Source: Herpetosiphonaceae bacterium (lineage in GTDB: Bacteria > Chloroflexota > Chloroflexia > Chloroflexales > Herpetosiphonaceae). From it: a DNA stretch of 64,000 nt. Both the position numbers and the translations under genes were made by a program. Positions 37,290 to 47,011 of the stretch are shown here, piece after piece (the stretch's first letter is position 1; the number at the start of each line of letters is the position of its first letter). Below the pieces are notes generated by a model, which saw only the letters and a program-made list of their open reading frames with translations, did no database searches and was not told where the DNA came from. The stretch lies in the NCBI GenBank assembly GCA_026003835.1, contig BPHZ01000001.1:814001-878000 (forward strand). Direction: 5' to 3'.

Positions 37290-37655
37290 TTAGCGGTAGG
37301 ACGATCTGCGGGTTGATTGGAAGCAGTCGGAGCAGTAGACTGGGCGGCCTTGTGTGGGCTGGAAGGGTACGGTCGTCTGGCGCCCGCACTCGGCGCAGAC
37401 GGCGGGGAAGCGAGGCCGATCGCCGCTGCCGCGGCTATCCCTGCGGCCATAGCCCGAGCTCTGACCTCCGTAGTTGTTTGCGCGCTCGCCGTAGGCCCGG
37501 CTATTGGAGGCAGCTTTGCGGGCCTGGCGGCATGCTGGACAGCGTGCCGGCTCGTTGGTGAACCCCTTCTGCGCGTAGAACTCCTGCTCGCCAGCGGTAA
37601 AGACGAACTGGTTGCCGCAATCGCGGCATGTGAGCATCTTGTCCACGATGGTCAT
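37290..37655 (-). CDS. Small zinc-ribbon protein with two CxxC-CxxC modules
   Basis: 121 residues. The N-terminal module is LTCRDCGNQFVFTAGEQEFY ending CPACRQARK. A Gly/Arg/Ser/Tyr-rich linker follows, then a second module VCAECGRQTTVPFQPTQG ending YCSDCF. The arrangement is common in Chloroflexota and other thermophilic lineages, sometimes near stress or RNA-binding genes; its role is unknown. GGGAGA stands before the ATG, and the gene has its own promoter and a leader of about 128 nt. Confidence 0.85.
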   Translation of the reverse strand: MTIVDKMLTCRDCGNQFVFTAGEQEFYAQKGFTNEPARCPACRQARKAASNSRAYGERANNYGGQSSGYGRRDSRGSGDRPRFPAVCAECGRQTTVPFQPTQGRPVYCSDCFQSTRRSSYR

Positions 37656-37790
37656 TACTTTCTCCCTTGAGCTAAAAATGGAACCGATAACCGGAGGTAC
37701 GGGTCTGCCGAGCGCTTTAAGAGGGATCCTTCCTTGGAGCAGGAGTATCCGGGGCAGCTCGCAAAACCAAACCGCACAATCGTTGTGTTT

Positions 37791-37819
37791 AGTATATCAT
37801 GACGATTCCGCTGTGACAA
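37791..37819 (-). promoter_or_regulatory. Promoter of the zinc-ribbon gene
   Basis: On the minus strand TTGTCA (37814-37819), a 17-bp spacer and TATACT (37791-37796). The long leader to 37656 could hold regulation, but I see no recognised element. I also see no gene in 37820-38136. Confidence 0.7.
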
Positions 37820-38136
37820 GAGGAAAATGAGTCTGGGCATAGCCCAAATCGAACCCCTCTGGGTATTTCCGATATCGAAACGCATATCTATGCGCACCTC
37901 GCGGATCCGCTTCACATGTTGCCGACCTTGCGTCCCATACGGGGCAAGAAGCGCTGGTTGAGAGCCGCATATGAAGCTGACTATCCCCATACGGCTCGGC
38001 CAGCGTCAAGGAGTAGTCCTTGAGCGGCAGGGCAACCTGGGTGGATATCACGAAAGCTGGTGTTTTACTTAGCACGTTTCGTGCCACGCCAATGCGCTAT
38101 AATGATTAAAGGACTGAGAGAAGAAAAAGGATCGGG

Positions 38137-39732
38137 ATGATAGAGACATACTTCTGGTGGCAGTCTGGCAGTATCTACCATATCTATCCGCGTTCGTTTA
38201 TGGACTCGAACGGCGATGGCGTCGGCGATCTTGCGGGAATCATAGAGAGGCTTGACTACGTAGACTGGCTCGGCGTCGACGCTGTATGGATCTCGCCAAT
38301 CTTTCCCTCTCCGATGGCCGATTTCGGCTATGATGTCTCGGACTACACGGCCATCCACCCACTGTTTGGCAGTCTGCACGATTTCGACAGGCTGGTGGCG
38401 GCCGCTCACAAGCGCAGGCTGAAGATCATCCTTGATTTTGTGCCTAATCATACATCGCAGCTGCATCCCTGGTTTGTGGAGTCGCGCTCCTCGTGCGCCA
38501 ATGCCAGGCGCAACTGGTACATCTGGTGTGATCCTGCGCCGGGCGGAGGACCGCCCAATAACTGGCTTAGCGTCTTTGGGGGGAGCGCCTGGGAGTGGGA
38601 TGAGGCAACCGGCCAGTACTATTACCACGCCTACCTCAAAGAACAGCCTGACCTGAACTGGCGCAACCCTGAGGTCCAGGAGGCGATGTTCGATGTGATG
38701 CGCTTCTGGCTTGAGCGCGGCGTTGCCGGCTTCCGGGTCGATGCGCTACGCCAGCTGATCAAAGATGAGCAGCTGCGTGATAACCCCCCTAACCCTGCCT
38801 ATCGGCCGGATCAGGGGCCGTACCACAGTCTGCTGCCGATCTATACCACTGACAGGCCGGAAGTGCTGGAGATTGTCGCGATGATGAGGCGTGTGATCGA
38901 CTCATACGCTGAGCGGGTGCTGATCGGCGAGCTTTATCTGCCGATTGAGCGGCTGGTTGCTTACTATGGCAGCGATGGCACCGGCTGTCACTTGCCCTTC
39001 AACTTCCATCTCATTCTGACACCCTGGGATGCGCGCCGCATTGCCGCCCTGATCGATGCCTACGAGGCAGCACTCCCTGCTCATGGCTGGCCCAACTGGG
39101 TCCTTAGCAACCACGATAATCCGCGCATCGCCAGCAGGGTTGGGCCGGCGCAGGCCCGCGTAGCCGCCATGTTGCTGCTGACCCTGCGCGGAACGCCGAC
39201 GATCTACTATGGTGATGAGATCGGCATGCACGATGTGTCAATCCCGCCTGAGCTGGCCCAGGATCCATGGGAGAAAAATGTCCCTGGCCTGGGCCTGGGC
39301 CGCGACCCGGAGCGCACGCCGATGCAGTGGGATACCGGGCCCAATGCAGGCTTTACAGCCGGAACACCATGGCTTCCTCTAGCGGCGGGTTACCCCACGG
39401 TCAACGTTGCAACCGAGCGCGAGGATCCAACCTCAATGTTGGCGCTCTACCGGCGTTTGATCATGCTGCGCCGCGCTGAACCTGCTCTTTCGGTCGGTTC
39501 ATACAGGCCAGCAGGCGTTTCAGGTGATGTCCTTGCCTACCTGCGCGAGCACGAGGGGCGGCGGTTCCTCGTGGCGCTGAATCTGAGCCACGCCCCGCAA
39601 CAGTTCGCTCCAGGAGGTCTGAGGCTCCATGGGCGGGCCGCGCTGTCAACATTCCTGGATCGCGAGGGAGAGCATGTGAGCGACAGCCTGGTGTTACGGG
39701 GCGATGAAGGGCTTATTGTCGCATTGGATTAA
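38137..39732 (+). CDS. GH13 alpha-glucosidase
   Basis: 531 residues. Exo-acting glucosidase of the oligo-1,6-glucosidase/alpha-glucosidase subfamilies: GSIYHIYPRSFMDSNGDGVG is the N-terminal signature, DFVPNHTS follows, GFRVDALRQL has the nucleophile Asp, VLIGELYLP the acid/base Glu, and LSNHDNPRIASR the third acid. There is no signal peptide, so it acts in the cytoplasm on imported or endogenous oligosaccharides. A TATAAT lies 34 bp before the start. It opens the alpha-glucan region and is convergent with malQ. Confidence 0.92.
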   Translation: MIETYFWWQSGSIYHIYPRSFMDSNGDGVGDLAGIIERLDYVDWLGVDAVWISPIFPSPMADFGYDVSDYTAIHPLFGSLHDFDRLVAAAHKRRLKIILDFVPNHTSQLHPWFVESRSSCANARRNWYIWCDPAPGGGPPNNWLSVFGGSAWEWDEATGQYYYHAYLKEQPDLNWRNPEVQEAMFDVMRFWLERGVAGFRVDALRQLIKDEQLRDNPPNPAYRPDQGPYHSLLPIYTTDRPEVLEIVAMMRRVIDSYAERVLIGELYLPIERLVAYYGSDGTGCHLPFNFHLILTPWDARRIAALIDAYEAALPAHGWPNWVLSNHDNPRIASRVGPAQARVAAMLLLTLRGTPTIYYGDEIGMHDVSIPPELAQDPWEKNVPGLGLGRDPERTPMQWDTGPNAGFTAGTPWLPLAAGYPTVNVATEREDPTSMLALYRRLIMLRRAEPALSVGSYRPAGVSGDVLAYLREHEGRRFLVALNLSHAPQQFAPGGLRLHGRAALSTFLDREGEHVSDSLVLRGDEGLIVALD

Positions 39733-39806
39733 ATCGTGTCTTACGCCATCCCAAATCAATCCGTTTTGCGCCTCCGCCGACCGCGCTCCGTTCCATTGGT
39801 TGATAG

Positions 39807-41318
39807 TTACGCGTGATCCTGCTTCGCCGGGACGCGGCCATAGGTAGTAGCCATCTCCGCCAGCGCCCCCGCCAACTCGTCAGTCAACATCGAGGCTCTA
39901 TAGCGCCAGCCCCAGTTGCCGATCTGCTGGCCTGGGATATTCATGCGCGCCTCGCTACCCAAGCCCAGGGCATCCTGCAAGGGAAAGATGGCAAAGTTTG
40001 CCACCGACATCATCGCCAGGCGGATTAGCTCCCAGTGAATGGCAATATGTCCATGGCCGAGGTAGCGGAGGACCTTCTCACGCTCCTCCTGGCTGATATT
40101 CTGGAACCAGCCAATCGTCGTGTCATTATCGTGGGTGCCGGTGTAGACGACGGTATCGCGGACATAATTGTGGGGTAGATAGGGGTTGGTGGCATCCGTT
40201 ACCCAGGCGAACTGCAGCACGCGCATGCCGGGGAAGCCGGCGGCCTGCCGCAGTACATTGACCTCCTCTGTGATAATGCCCAGATCCTCGGCGATAATCG
40301 GCAACGCACCAAGCTGGCGCTCGATGGCTTTGAAAAACGCAAGCCCAGGCCCCTTGAGCCAACGGCCATTGATGGCCGTTTCCTCGCCCGCCGGCACCTC
40401 CCAGTAGGACTCGAAGCCGCGAAAATGATCGATACGCACAATATCGACCAGTCGGAAGGTCTGCCGGAAGCGCTCTGCCCACCACCTGTAGTCATCGCGG
40501 GCCATGGTATCCCAGCGATAGAGTGGATTTCCCCAGAGCTGGCCGGTGGCGCTGAAGTAATCGGGCGGCACACCGGCGACCACCGTCGGATTGCGCTCCT
40601 CATCGAGATAGAAGAGACCTGGGTTAGACCAGACATCAGCGCTATCGTAAGCCACAAAGATAGGGATATCGCCGATGATCAGGATATTGCGCTCATTAGC
40701 ATAGCGTTTGAGATCCAGCCACTGCCGGAAGAACTGATACTGCAGGAAGCAGCGGAAATCAATCAAATCCGCCAGCTCCCTACGGGCCTGCTCCAGCGCT
40801 TCCGGCCGCCGCACAACCAGATCATCAGGCCAGCTGTTCCACTGCCCGCTATATGTTTCCTGCAAGGCCATATAGAGCGCATAATCCTCAAGCCAGAAGC
40901 GATGCTCCTCAACAAACGCCTGAAACTGTTCTCGCTGCTCATTACTGGCTCTCCCGTCGCGCCAGCGCTCAAACGCGCGCCGCAGCAGCCCCATTTTTAC
41001 GGGGATAACCGCGCCAAAGTCAATGCGATCTTCCGGCAGGGGCGGCATCGTCGCAACGTCGTCCTCCTCAAGCAGCCCTTCTTGCTGTAGCCGTTCCAGG
41101 CTTACAAGCATAGGATTCCCTGCGAACGCCGACGGCGAGGCATAAGGCGAGTCGCCGTAGCCGGTCGGACCGAGAGGCATCACCTGCCAGAGGCGTTGGC
41201 CTGCCCTGGCAAGGAAATCGACAAAGCGATACGCCTCACTCCCAAGCTCGCCGATACCAAAGCGGCCGGGGAACGATGTTGGGTGTAGCAAAACTCCACT
41301 GGCGCGCGGGAAATCCAT
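39807..41318 (-). CDS. malQ: 4-alpha-glucanotransferase (amylomaltase)
   Basis: 503 residues, GH77. It disproportionates maltooligosaccharides, releasing glucose. It starts MDFPRASGVLLHPTSFPG; LWQVMPLGPTGYGDSPYAS follows; catalytic residues are in IVRIDHFRGFESYWEV (nucleophile), PIIAEDLGIITEEV (acid/base) and YTGTHDNDTTIGW. RYRASML near the end is the family C-terminus. AGGAGG lies before the ATG. It is divergent from glgE, with facing promoters. Confidence 0.95.
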   Translation of the reverse strand: MDFPRASGVLLHPTSFPGRFGIGELGSEAYRFVDFLARAGQRLWQVMPLGPTGYGDSPYASPSAFAGNPMLVSLERLQQEGLLEEDDVATMPPLPEDRIDFGAVIPVKMGLLRRAFERWRDGRASNEQREQFQAFVEEHRFWLEDYALYMALQETYSGQWNSWPDDLVVRRPEALEQARRELADLIDFRCFLQYQFFRQWLDLKRYANERNILIIGDIPIFVAYDSADVWSNPGLFYLDEERNPTVVAGVPPDYFSATGQLWGNPLYRWDTMARDDYRWWAERFRQTFRLVDIVRIDHFRGFESYWEVPAGEETAINGRWLKGPGLAFFKAIERQLGALPIIAEDLGIITEEVNVLRQAAGFPGMRVLQFAWVTDATNPYLPHNYVRDTVVYTGTHDNDTTIGWFQNISQEEREKVLRYLGHGHIAIHWELIRLAMMSVANFAIFPLQDALGLGSEARMNIPGQQIGNWGWRYRASMLTDELAGALAEMATTYGRVPAKQDHA

Positions 41319-41368
41319 ACAAATAAACCTCCTGATCTCAGCGCTTCGCCCGATCGTCGTGTTGCCCG

Positions 41369-41397
41369 ATCATACGGCTAAGATGCGGTTTGTGCAA
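41369..41397 (-). promoter_or_regulatory. malQ promoter
   Basis: On the minus strand TTGCAC (41392-41397), a 17-bp spacer and TATGAT (41369-41374). The leader to the ATG is about 44 nt. Confidence 0.65.
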
Positions 41398-41449
41398 GAG
41401 TCGGGCCAGCTTCGCCAGCCCTGGCAGGCCATGGAAACGGGTCGTATCT

Positions 41450-41478
41450 TTGACAGGCGCCGTTCTCTTGGTTAGAAT
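41450..41478 (+). promoter_or_regulatory. glgE operon promoter
   Basis: TTGACA (41450-41455), a 17-bp spacer, TAGAAT (41473-41478). Start predicted near 41485; the ATG at 41523 has an AAAGGAGGG site. It probably drives glgE to treY. Confidence 0.75.
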
Positions 41479-41522
41479 GCAACTGAGGGATACTGCCCAC
41501 AAGTGCCGGAAAGGAGGGAGCG

Positions 41523-43508
41523 ATGCGACTTGAGGACGGCAGACAGCGCGCCGTGATCGAGGGCGTCTACCCCGAGATCGACTGCGGCCAATTCCCCATT
41601 AAACGCACAACCGGTGAGAAGGTCGTCGTCGAGGCCGATATCTTTACCGATGGGCACGATGCTCTTTCGGCCCTCCTGCTCTATCGCCGGGAAGATGCGC
41701 CGGAGTGGTGTGAAACCCCGATGACCTTTCTGGTCAACGACCGCTGGCGTGCTGAGTTTACCGTCGGAGAGATCGGCCGCTATTGCTACACAGTGATGGC
41801 CTGGGTCGATCACTTCAAAACCTGGGCAGGCGATCTGGCGAAGCGCATCCAGGCGGGCCAGGATGTCACCGTTGAGCTGGAGATCGGCGCCAGGATGGTA
41901 GACGAGGCCAGTCAGCGGGCGTCTGGGGCCGATGCCGCCGCCCTCAAGACTGTTGCCGAGACGCTCCACCACGGTGGTGATACAGCCATCGCTGCCGCGC
42001 TCTCTCCGGAGCTTAGCGATCTAATGTTCCGCTACGCCGATCGGAGTTGTGCTACGACCTACGGCAAGGAGCTGGCAGTCGTCGTCGACCGCGAGCGGGC
42101 GCGCTTCAGTGCCTGGTATGAGCTGTTCCCCCGCTCAACTGCGAAAGATGCCGGTCGCCATGGCACGTTCCGCGATGCTGAGGAGCGCCTGCCCTACGTG
42201 GCAGCGATGGGTTTTGATGTCCTCTATCTGCCGCCGATCCACCCCATTGGCGTTACCAAGCGCAAGGGCCGCAACAACACGCTGGTGGCAGGTCCCGGCG
42301 ATCCCGGCAGCCCTTGGGCTATTGGAAACAAGGCCGGCGGCCACAAGGCAGTAAATCCTGAGCTCGGCACGCTTGAAGACTTCCGCCGCTTTGTGCAGCG
42401 AGCCAACGAGTATGGGCTGGAGGTCGCTCTGGATATCGCCTTCCAGACCTCGCCCGACCATCCCTATGTTGAGAAGCATCCCGAGTGGTTCCGCTGGCGT
42501 CCCGATAATACGGTACAGTATGCCGAAAATCCGCCGAAAAAGTATGAAGATATCTACCCGTTCAATTTTGAAAGCGAGAAGTGGAGAGAGTTGTGGGAGG
42601 AGCTCAAAAGCGTCTTTACCTTCTGGATAGAACAGGGCGTTAAAATCTTTCGCGTCGATAACCCCCATACCAAGCCCTTCGCCTTTTGGGAATGGTGTAT
42701 CAGCGAGATTAAGCAACAGTACCCGGAAGTCATCTTCCTCTCGGAGGCGTTTACGCGGCCGAAGGTCATGTACCGGCTCGCCAAGCTCGGCTTCACCCAA
42801 TCTTACACCTACTTTACCTGGCGCAACACCAAATGGGAACTGCAGGAGTATCTCACAGAGCTTACTCAGACGCAGGTGCGCGAGTTCTTCCGCCCCAACT
42901 TCTGGCCGAACACGCCCGATATTCTCCCGGAAGCGCTCCAGATCGGCGGACGGCCGGCCTTTATGTCGCGCCTGGTGCTGGCGGCGACGCTCGCCGCCAA
43001 CTATGGCATCTATGGCCCGGCATTCGAGCTTTGCGTCAACGAGCCTACGATGCGCGGCAAAGAGGAGTATCTTTATTCTGAGAAGTATGAGATCAAGCAC
43101 TGGGATGTGGATAGGCCGGATAGCTTAAGCCGTTTCATCGGGCAGGTCAACCAGATCCGGCGCGAGAACCCGGCTCTGCAGAGCAATTTGAGACTGCGCT
43201 TCCACGGTGTCGACAATGACTACCTGATCTGCTACAGCAAGACGACCGAAGATCTCTCGAATGTCATCCTTGTCGTCGTCAACCTTGACCCGCACTACAC
43301 CCAGTCAGGCTGGGTCAATCTTGCGCTCGATCAACTAGGCGTCGATCACGAACATCCCTTCCAGATCCACGATCTGTTGACCGGCGAGCGTTATCTGTGG
43401 AACGGATCCCGGAACTACGTAGAGCTAAACCCGCACGCCATCCCGGCTCATATTTTCCGCGTGCGTCGCCATCTCCGCACTGAGCAGGACTTTGAATACT
43501 ATATGTGA
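41523..43508 (+). CDS. glgE: Alpha-1,4-glucan:maltose-1-phosphate maltosyltransferase
   Basis: Extends alpha-glucan using maltose-1-phosphate, releasing phosphate. 661 residues. The N-terminal beta domain (about 1-120) starts with VIEGVYPEIDCGQFPIKR, typical of GlgE. The GH13_3 barrel begins YELFPRS and has DVLYLPPIHPIG, ALDIAFQTSPDHPYVEKHPE, IFRVDNPHTKP (nucleophile Asp) and VIFLSEAFTRP (Glu). AANYGIYGPAFELCVNEPT precedes the C-terminal beta domain. The substrate is supplied by the next gene's maltokinase half, which makes the assignment firm. Confidence 0.95.
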   Translation: MRLEDGRQRAVIEGVYPEIDCGQFPIKRTTGEKVVVEADIFTDGHDALSALLLYRREDAPEWCETPMTFLVNDRWRAEFTVGEIGRYCYTVMAWVDHFKTWAGDLAKRIQAGQDVTVELEIGARMVDEASQRASGADAAALKTVAETLHHGGDTAIAAALSPELSDLMFRYADRSCATTYGKELAVVVDRERARFSAWYELFPRSTAKDAGRHGTFRDAEERLPYVAAMGFDVLYLPPIHPIGVTKRKGRNNTLVAGPGDPGSPWAIGNKAGGHKAVNPELGTLEDFRRFVQRANEYGLEVALDIAFQTSPDHPYVEKHPEWFRWRPDNTVQYAENPPKKYEDIYPFNFESEKWRELWEELKSVFTFWIEQGVKIFRVDNPHTKPFAFWEWCISEIKQQYPEVIFLSEAFTRPKVMYRLAKLGFTQSYTYFTWRNTKWELQEYLTELTQTQVREFFRPNFWPNTPDILPEALQIGGRPAFMSRLVLAATLAANYGIYGPAFELCVNEPTMRGKEEYLYSEKYEIKHWDVDRPDSLSRFIGQVNQIRRENPALQSNLRLRFHGVDNDYLICYSKTTEDLSNVILVVVNLDPHYTQSGWVNLALDQLGVDHEHPFQIHDLLTGERYLWNGSRNYVELNPHAIPAHIFRVRRHLRTEQDFEYYM

Positions 43509-43509
43509 T

Positions 43510-43535
43510 GAGTTTCAAGTGAGAACTTGAAACTC
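43510..43535. repeat. Inverted repeat between glgE and treS
   Basis: GAGTTTCAAGT and its complement around GAGA (11 bp). The core GTTTCAAGT/ACTTGAAAC is shared with the repeats between tRNA genes at 30446-30501. Confidence 0.7.
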
Positions 43536-43566
43536 AGACTTGGAACTCATAATAAGGAACCCATCC

Positions 43567-46500
43567 ATGCCGAAACGCAGCGACGATTTTCTCCTGGAAG
43601 ATGATCCGCTTTGGTACAAGGATGCGATCATCTATGAACTTCATGTCCGCGCTTTTTACGACAGCAACGGCGACGGCATCGGCGATTTTCGCGGATTGAC
43701 CGAGAAGCTTGATTATCTCTCGGATCTAGGCGTGACGGCTATCTGGCTACTGCCCTTCTACCCCTCGCCGCTGAAGGATGATGGCTACGATATTGCAGAT
43801 TACACCACCGTTCACCCAAACTACGGCACGCTGGCCGATGTCAGGCAGTTCGTGCGCGAGGCGCACCGGCGGGGGCTACGCGTTATCACCGAGCTGGTCT
43901 GCAATCATACCTCAGACCAGCACGCCTGGTTCCAGCGCGCAAGGCGAGCAAAGCCCGGCTCCTCCGCCCGTAATTTCTATGTTTGGAGCAACACGCCGGA
44001 GAAGTATAAAGAGGTTCGCATTATCTTCAAAGATTTTGAGACCTCGAATTGGGCCTGGGATCATGTAGCACAGGCCTACTACTGGCACCGCTTCTTTAGC
44101 CATCAGCCCGATCTCAACTATGATAACCCGCAGGTCCAGCGGGCGGTCTTTAGAGTGATGGATTTCTGGCTGGCGATGGGTATCGACGGGCTGCGGCTGG
44201 ATGCTATCCCCTACCTCTACGAGCGCGAGGGAACGAGCTGCGAGAATTTACCGGAGACCCACGCCTATCTCAAGCTGTTGCGCCGCCATATCGACGAGCG
44301 TTTTAAGAACCGCATGCTCCTGGCGGAGGCCAACCAGTGGCCCGAGGACGCGGTGGCCTACTTCGGCGCCGGCGACGAATGCCACATGTCGTTTCACTTC
44401 CCGCTGATGCCACGCCTGTTTATGGCCATTCATATGGAGGATCGCTACCCGATCCTCGACATTCTGGCGCAGACGCCGGCCATCCCTGAGACGGCGCAGT
44501 GGGCGCTCTTCCTGCGCAATCACGACGAGCTGACGCTTGAGATGGTCACCGACGAAGAGCGCGACTATATGTACCGCTTCTACGCCCACGACCCACGCAT
44601 GCGCATCAACCTCGGCATCCGCCGCCGTCTGGCGCCACTGCTGGGCAATAACCGGCGCCGTATCGAGCTGATGAACGGGCTGCTCTTCTCACTGCCCGGC
44701 ACGCCGGTGATCTACTATGGCGATGAGATCGGCATGGGCGATAACATCTATCTTGGCGATCGCAATGGCGTGCGCACGCCGATGCAGTGGACCCCCGACC
44801 GCAATGCCGGCTTTTCGGCAGCCAACCGCCAGCAGCTCTACCTGCCGGTGATCGTCGATCCTGAGTACCATTATGAGGCGGTCAACGTCGCTTCGCAGCA
44901 GAGCAACCCGCACTCGCTGCTGTGGTGGATGAAGCGGCTGATCGCCCTGCGTAAGCGCTACAAGGCTTTTGGTCGCGGTACGATCGAGTTCCTCCATCCT
45001 GACAACCGCAAAGTGCTGGCTTTTATCCGCCGCTACGATGATCAGCATATCCTGGTCGTAGCCAACCTTTCGCGCTTTGTCCAGGCGTGCGAACTGGACC
45101 TCTCCGCCTTCCATGGGATGCTGCCGGTCGAGATGTTCGGGCGGATCGAATTCCCCGCTATTTCTGATCGCCCGTATTTCCTTACACTCGGCCCGCACGC
45201 CTTTTACTGGTTCCTGCTGGAGCCGCAGCGCGTGGAGCAGATCGAGGTGAGCACGCCGCAGACTGCCGTACCGGTTCTGGCAACCAACGGCACCTGGGAT
45301 ACCCTCATTCAGGGGAAGCGTCGAGTGGCGCTGGAAGATGTGCTGCCACGCTACTTGCAAGGCCGCCGCTGGTTTGGCGGCAAGGCTCGCCGCATCAAGT
45401 CAACTGAAATCCGTGAGAGTATCCCGATCCCCTTTGACGGCGGCCTGGCCTACGTTACGTTTGTCCACGTTGAGTACTCCGAGGGATCGCCGGAAACCTA
45501 CCTGCTGCCGCTCGCCTGTGCCAGCGGCGAGCAGGCGGAGCAGATCTGGGGGCGCACGCCACAGTCGGTTGTCGCCCGGATGCGGGGAAATAACGGCGAG
45601 GCGCTGCTCTACGATGCGCTTTGGAACCCTGACTTCTCATCGGTTCTGCTGCAGGCCATCAGCCGTCGCCGCCAGTTCGAGGGCGAACAAGGGCTGATTA
45701 TCTCTGCACAGACGCGCGCCTTCCGCCAGCTCCGTGGTTCAACTCAAGAGCCGATCGAGCCGACTCTCGGCAAAGCTGAGCAGAGCAACACCTCTGTGAT
45801 CTTTGGCGATCGCCTGATTATGAAGGTTTTCCGCCGCCTGGATGAAGGGCTCAACCCAGATCTGGAGATTGGCCGCTTCCTGACCGAGGGGCGGCGTTTT
45901 GCCCATACCGCGCCCGTTGCCGGCAGTCTGGAGTACCAGCGTAAGAAGGGCGCGCCAATAAGCCTGGCGATCCTGCATGGCTATGTACCGAATCAGGGTG
46001 ACGCTTGGCAGTACACCCTGGATACGCTCCGGATCTACTTCGATCGTATACTGGCATATACCACTGAGACGGTGCCGATCGAGCCGCTGCTGGATCTGTT
46101 TGACAGCGAGATTCCACAGCAAGCCTTTGAATTGATTGGCCCATATCTCTCTTCAGCGCAGCTGCTTGGCGAACGGACAGCGCAGATGCATCTGGCGTTG
46201 GCCTCGCATCAGGATGATCCAAACTTTGCGCCCGAACCGTTCACACCCTTCTATCTGCGCTCAGTCTTTCAGTCGATGCGTGGGCAGGCAGCGAGGGCGT
46301 TCCAGGCACTGCAGAAGGCGATCCAGCGGGCCGGCGAGGACTCGCCGCTCTCCGGTCGGGTGCTCGAAGAGGCACGACGGCTCCTTGATATGCAGGACAA
46401 CGTTATCAGCCGCTTCCGAGGGATTATCGAGCACAAAATCGAGGCGACACGTATTCGTATCCACGGCGATTACCATCTGGGCCAGGTGCTCTACACCGGT

Positions 46501-46905
46501 CAGGATTTCGTTATCATCGATTTTGAGGGCGAGCCGGCGCGCAGTCTGCAGGAGCGCCGGCTTAAGCGCTCGCCGCTGCGCGATGTTGCAGGCATGCTGC
46601 GCTCCTTCCACTACGCCGCCTTCAGCGCCCTCTACGAGGAGCTTGACGCCGGCGGCGTGCGTAAGGATTTGGAGCCGTGGGCACGCTACTGGCACACCTG
46701 GGTCTCAACGGTGTTTTTGCAGGAGTACCTGCGCGTCGCCGGCAATGCCTCGTTTCTGCCCCAACAGCGCGAGGTGCTGAAAGTGATGCTGCGGGCCTAT
46801 GTGCTTGAGAAGGCGGCCTATGAGCTGCTCTACGAGCTGAACAACCGCCCCGGTTGGGTGCGCATTCCGATTTTGGGCATGTTGCAGTTGCTCGAGGAGG
46901 AGTAA
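43567..46905 (+). CDS. treS: Trehalose synthase fused to maltokinase
   Basis: 1112 residues, two enzymes in one chain. Residues 1 to about 560 are GH13_16 trehalose synthase: [36 protein letters not shown] (nucleophile Asp), [13 protein letters not shown] (Glu), [11 protein letters not shown]. Residues about 590-1112 are a kinase: [12 protein letters not shown] opens it, [15 protein letters not shown] [13 protein letters not shown] has the catalytic Asp, and [18 protein letters not shown] the metal Asp. Together they interconvert trehalose and maltose and phosphorylate maltose for GlgE. I start at ATG 43567 behind AAGGA; the open frame from 43540 overlaps the repeat. Confidence 0.95.
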   Translation: MPKRSDDFLLEDDPLWYKDAIIYELHVRAFYDSNGDGIGDFRGLTEKLDYLSDLGVTAIWLLPFYPSPLKDDGYDIADYTTVHPNYGTLADVRQFVREAHRRGLRVITELVCNHTSDQHAWFQRARRAKPGSSARNFYVWSNTPEKYKEVRIIFKDFETSNWAWDHVAQAYYWHRFFSHQPDLNYDNPQVQRAVFRVMDFWLAMGIDGLRLDAIPYLYEREGTSCENLPETHAYLKLLRRHIDERFKNRMLLAEANQWPEDAVAYFGAGDECHMSFHFPLMPRLFMAIHMEDRYPILDILAQTPAIPETAQWALFLRNHDELTLEMVTDEERDYMYRFYAHDPRMRINLGIRRRLAPLLGNNRRRIELMNGLLFSLPGTPVIYYGDEIGMGDNIYLGDRNGVRTPMQWTPDRNAGFSAANRQQLYLPVIVDPEYHYEAVNVASQQSNPHSLLWWMKRLIALRKRYKAFGRGTIEFLHPDNRKVLAFIRRYDDQHILVVANLSRFVQACELDLSAFHGMLPVEMFGRIEFPAISDRPYFLTLGPHAFYWFLLEPQRVEQIEVSTPQTAVPVLATNGTWDTLIQGKRRVALEDVLPRYLQGRRWFGGKARRIKSTEIRESIPIPFDGGLAYVTFVHVEYSEGSPETYLLPLACASGEQAEQIWGRTPQSVVARMRGNNGEALLYDALWNPDFSSVLLQAISRRRQFEGEQGLIISAQTRAFRQLRGSTQEPIEPTLGKAEQSNTSVIFGDRLIMKVFRRLDEGLNPDLEIGRFLTEGRRFAHTAPVAGSLEYQRKKGAPISLAILHGYVPNQGDAWQYTLDTLRIYFDRILAYTTETVPIEPLLDLFDSEIPQQAFELIGPYLSSAQLLGERTAQMHLALASHQDDPNFAPEPFTPFYLRSVFQSMRGQAARAFQALQKAIQRAGEDSPLSGRVLEEARRLLDMQDNVISRFRGIIEHKIEATRIRIHGDYHLGQVLYTGQDFVIIDFEGEPARSLQERRLKRSPLRDVAGMLRSFHYAAFSALYEELDAGGVRKDLEPWARYWHTWVSTVFLQEYLRVAGNASFLPQQREVLKVMLRAYVLEKAAYELLYELNNRPGWVRIPILGMLQLLEEE

Positions 46906-47011
46906 GGAGTAGCTGGACAGATAGGGATCGCCCTCGAACATCGGAGCGACTTATGGCCCATGTCTTGCTCAACCAAAGCTCCTGTTATCGATAAATTAAG
47001 GAGCGTAGAAC

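Noticed and set aside
37030..37389. 119-codon minus-strand frame overlapping the zinc-ribbon 3' end
   Set aside because: It covers the terminator hairpin and the tRNA-Asn upstream region, and has no ribosome site.
37655..38087. Two overlapping minus-strand frames before the GH13 gene
   Set aside because: They span the zinc-ribbon promoter and leader and have no family features.
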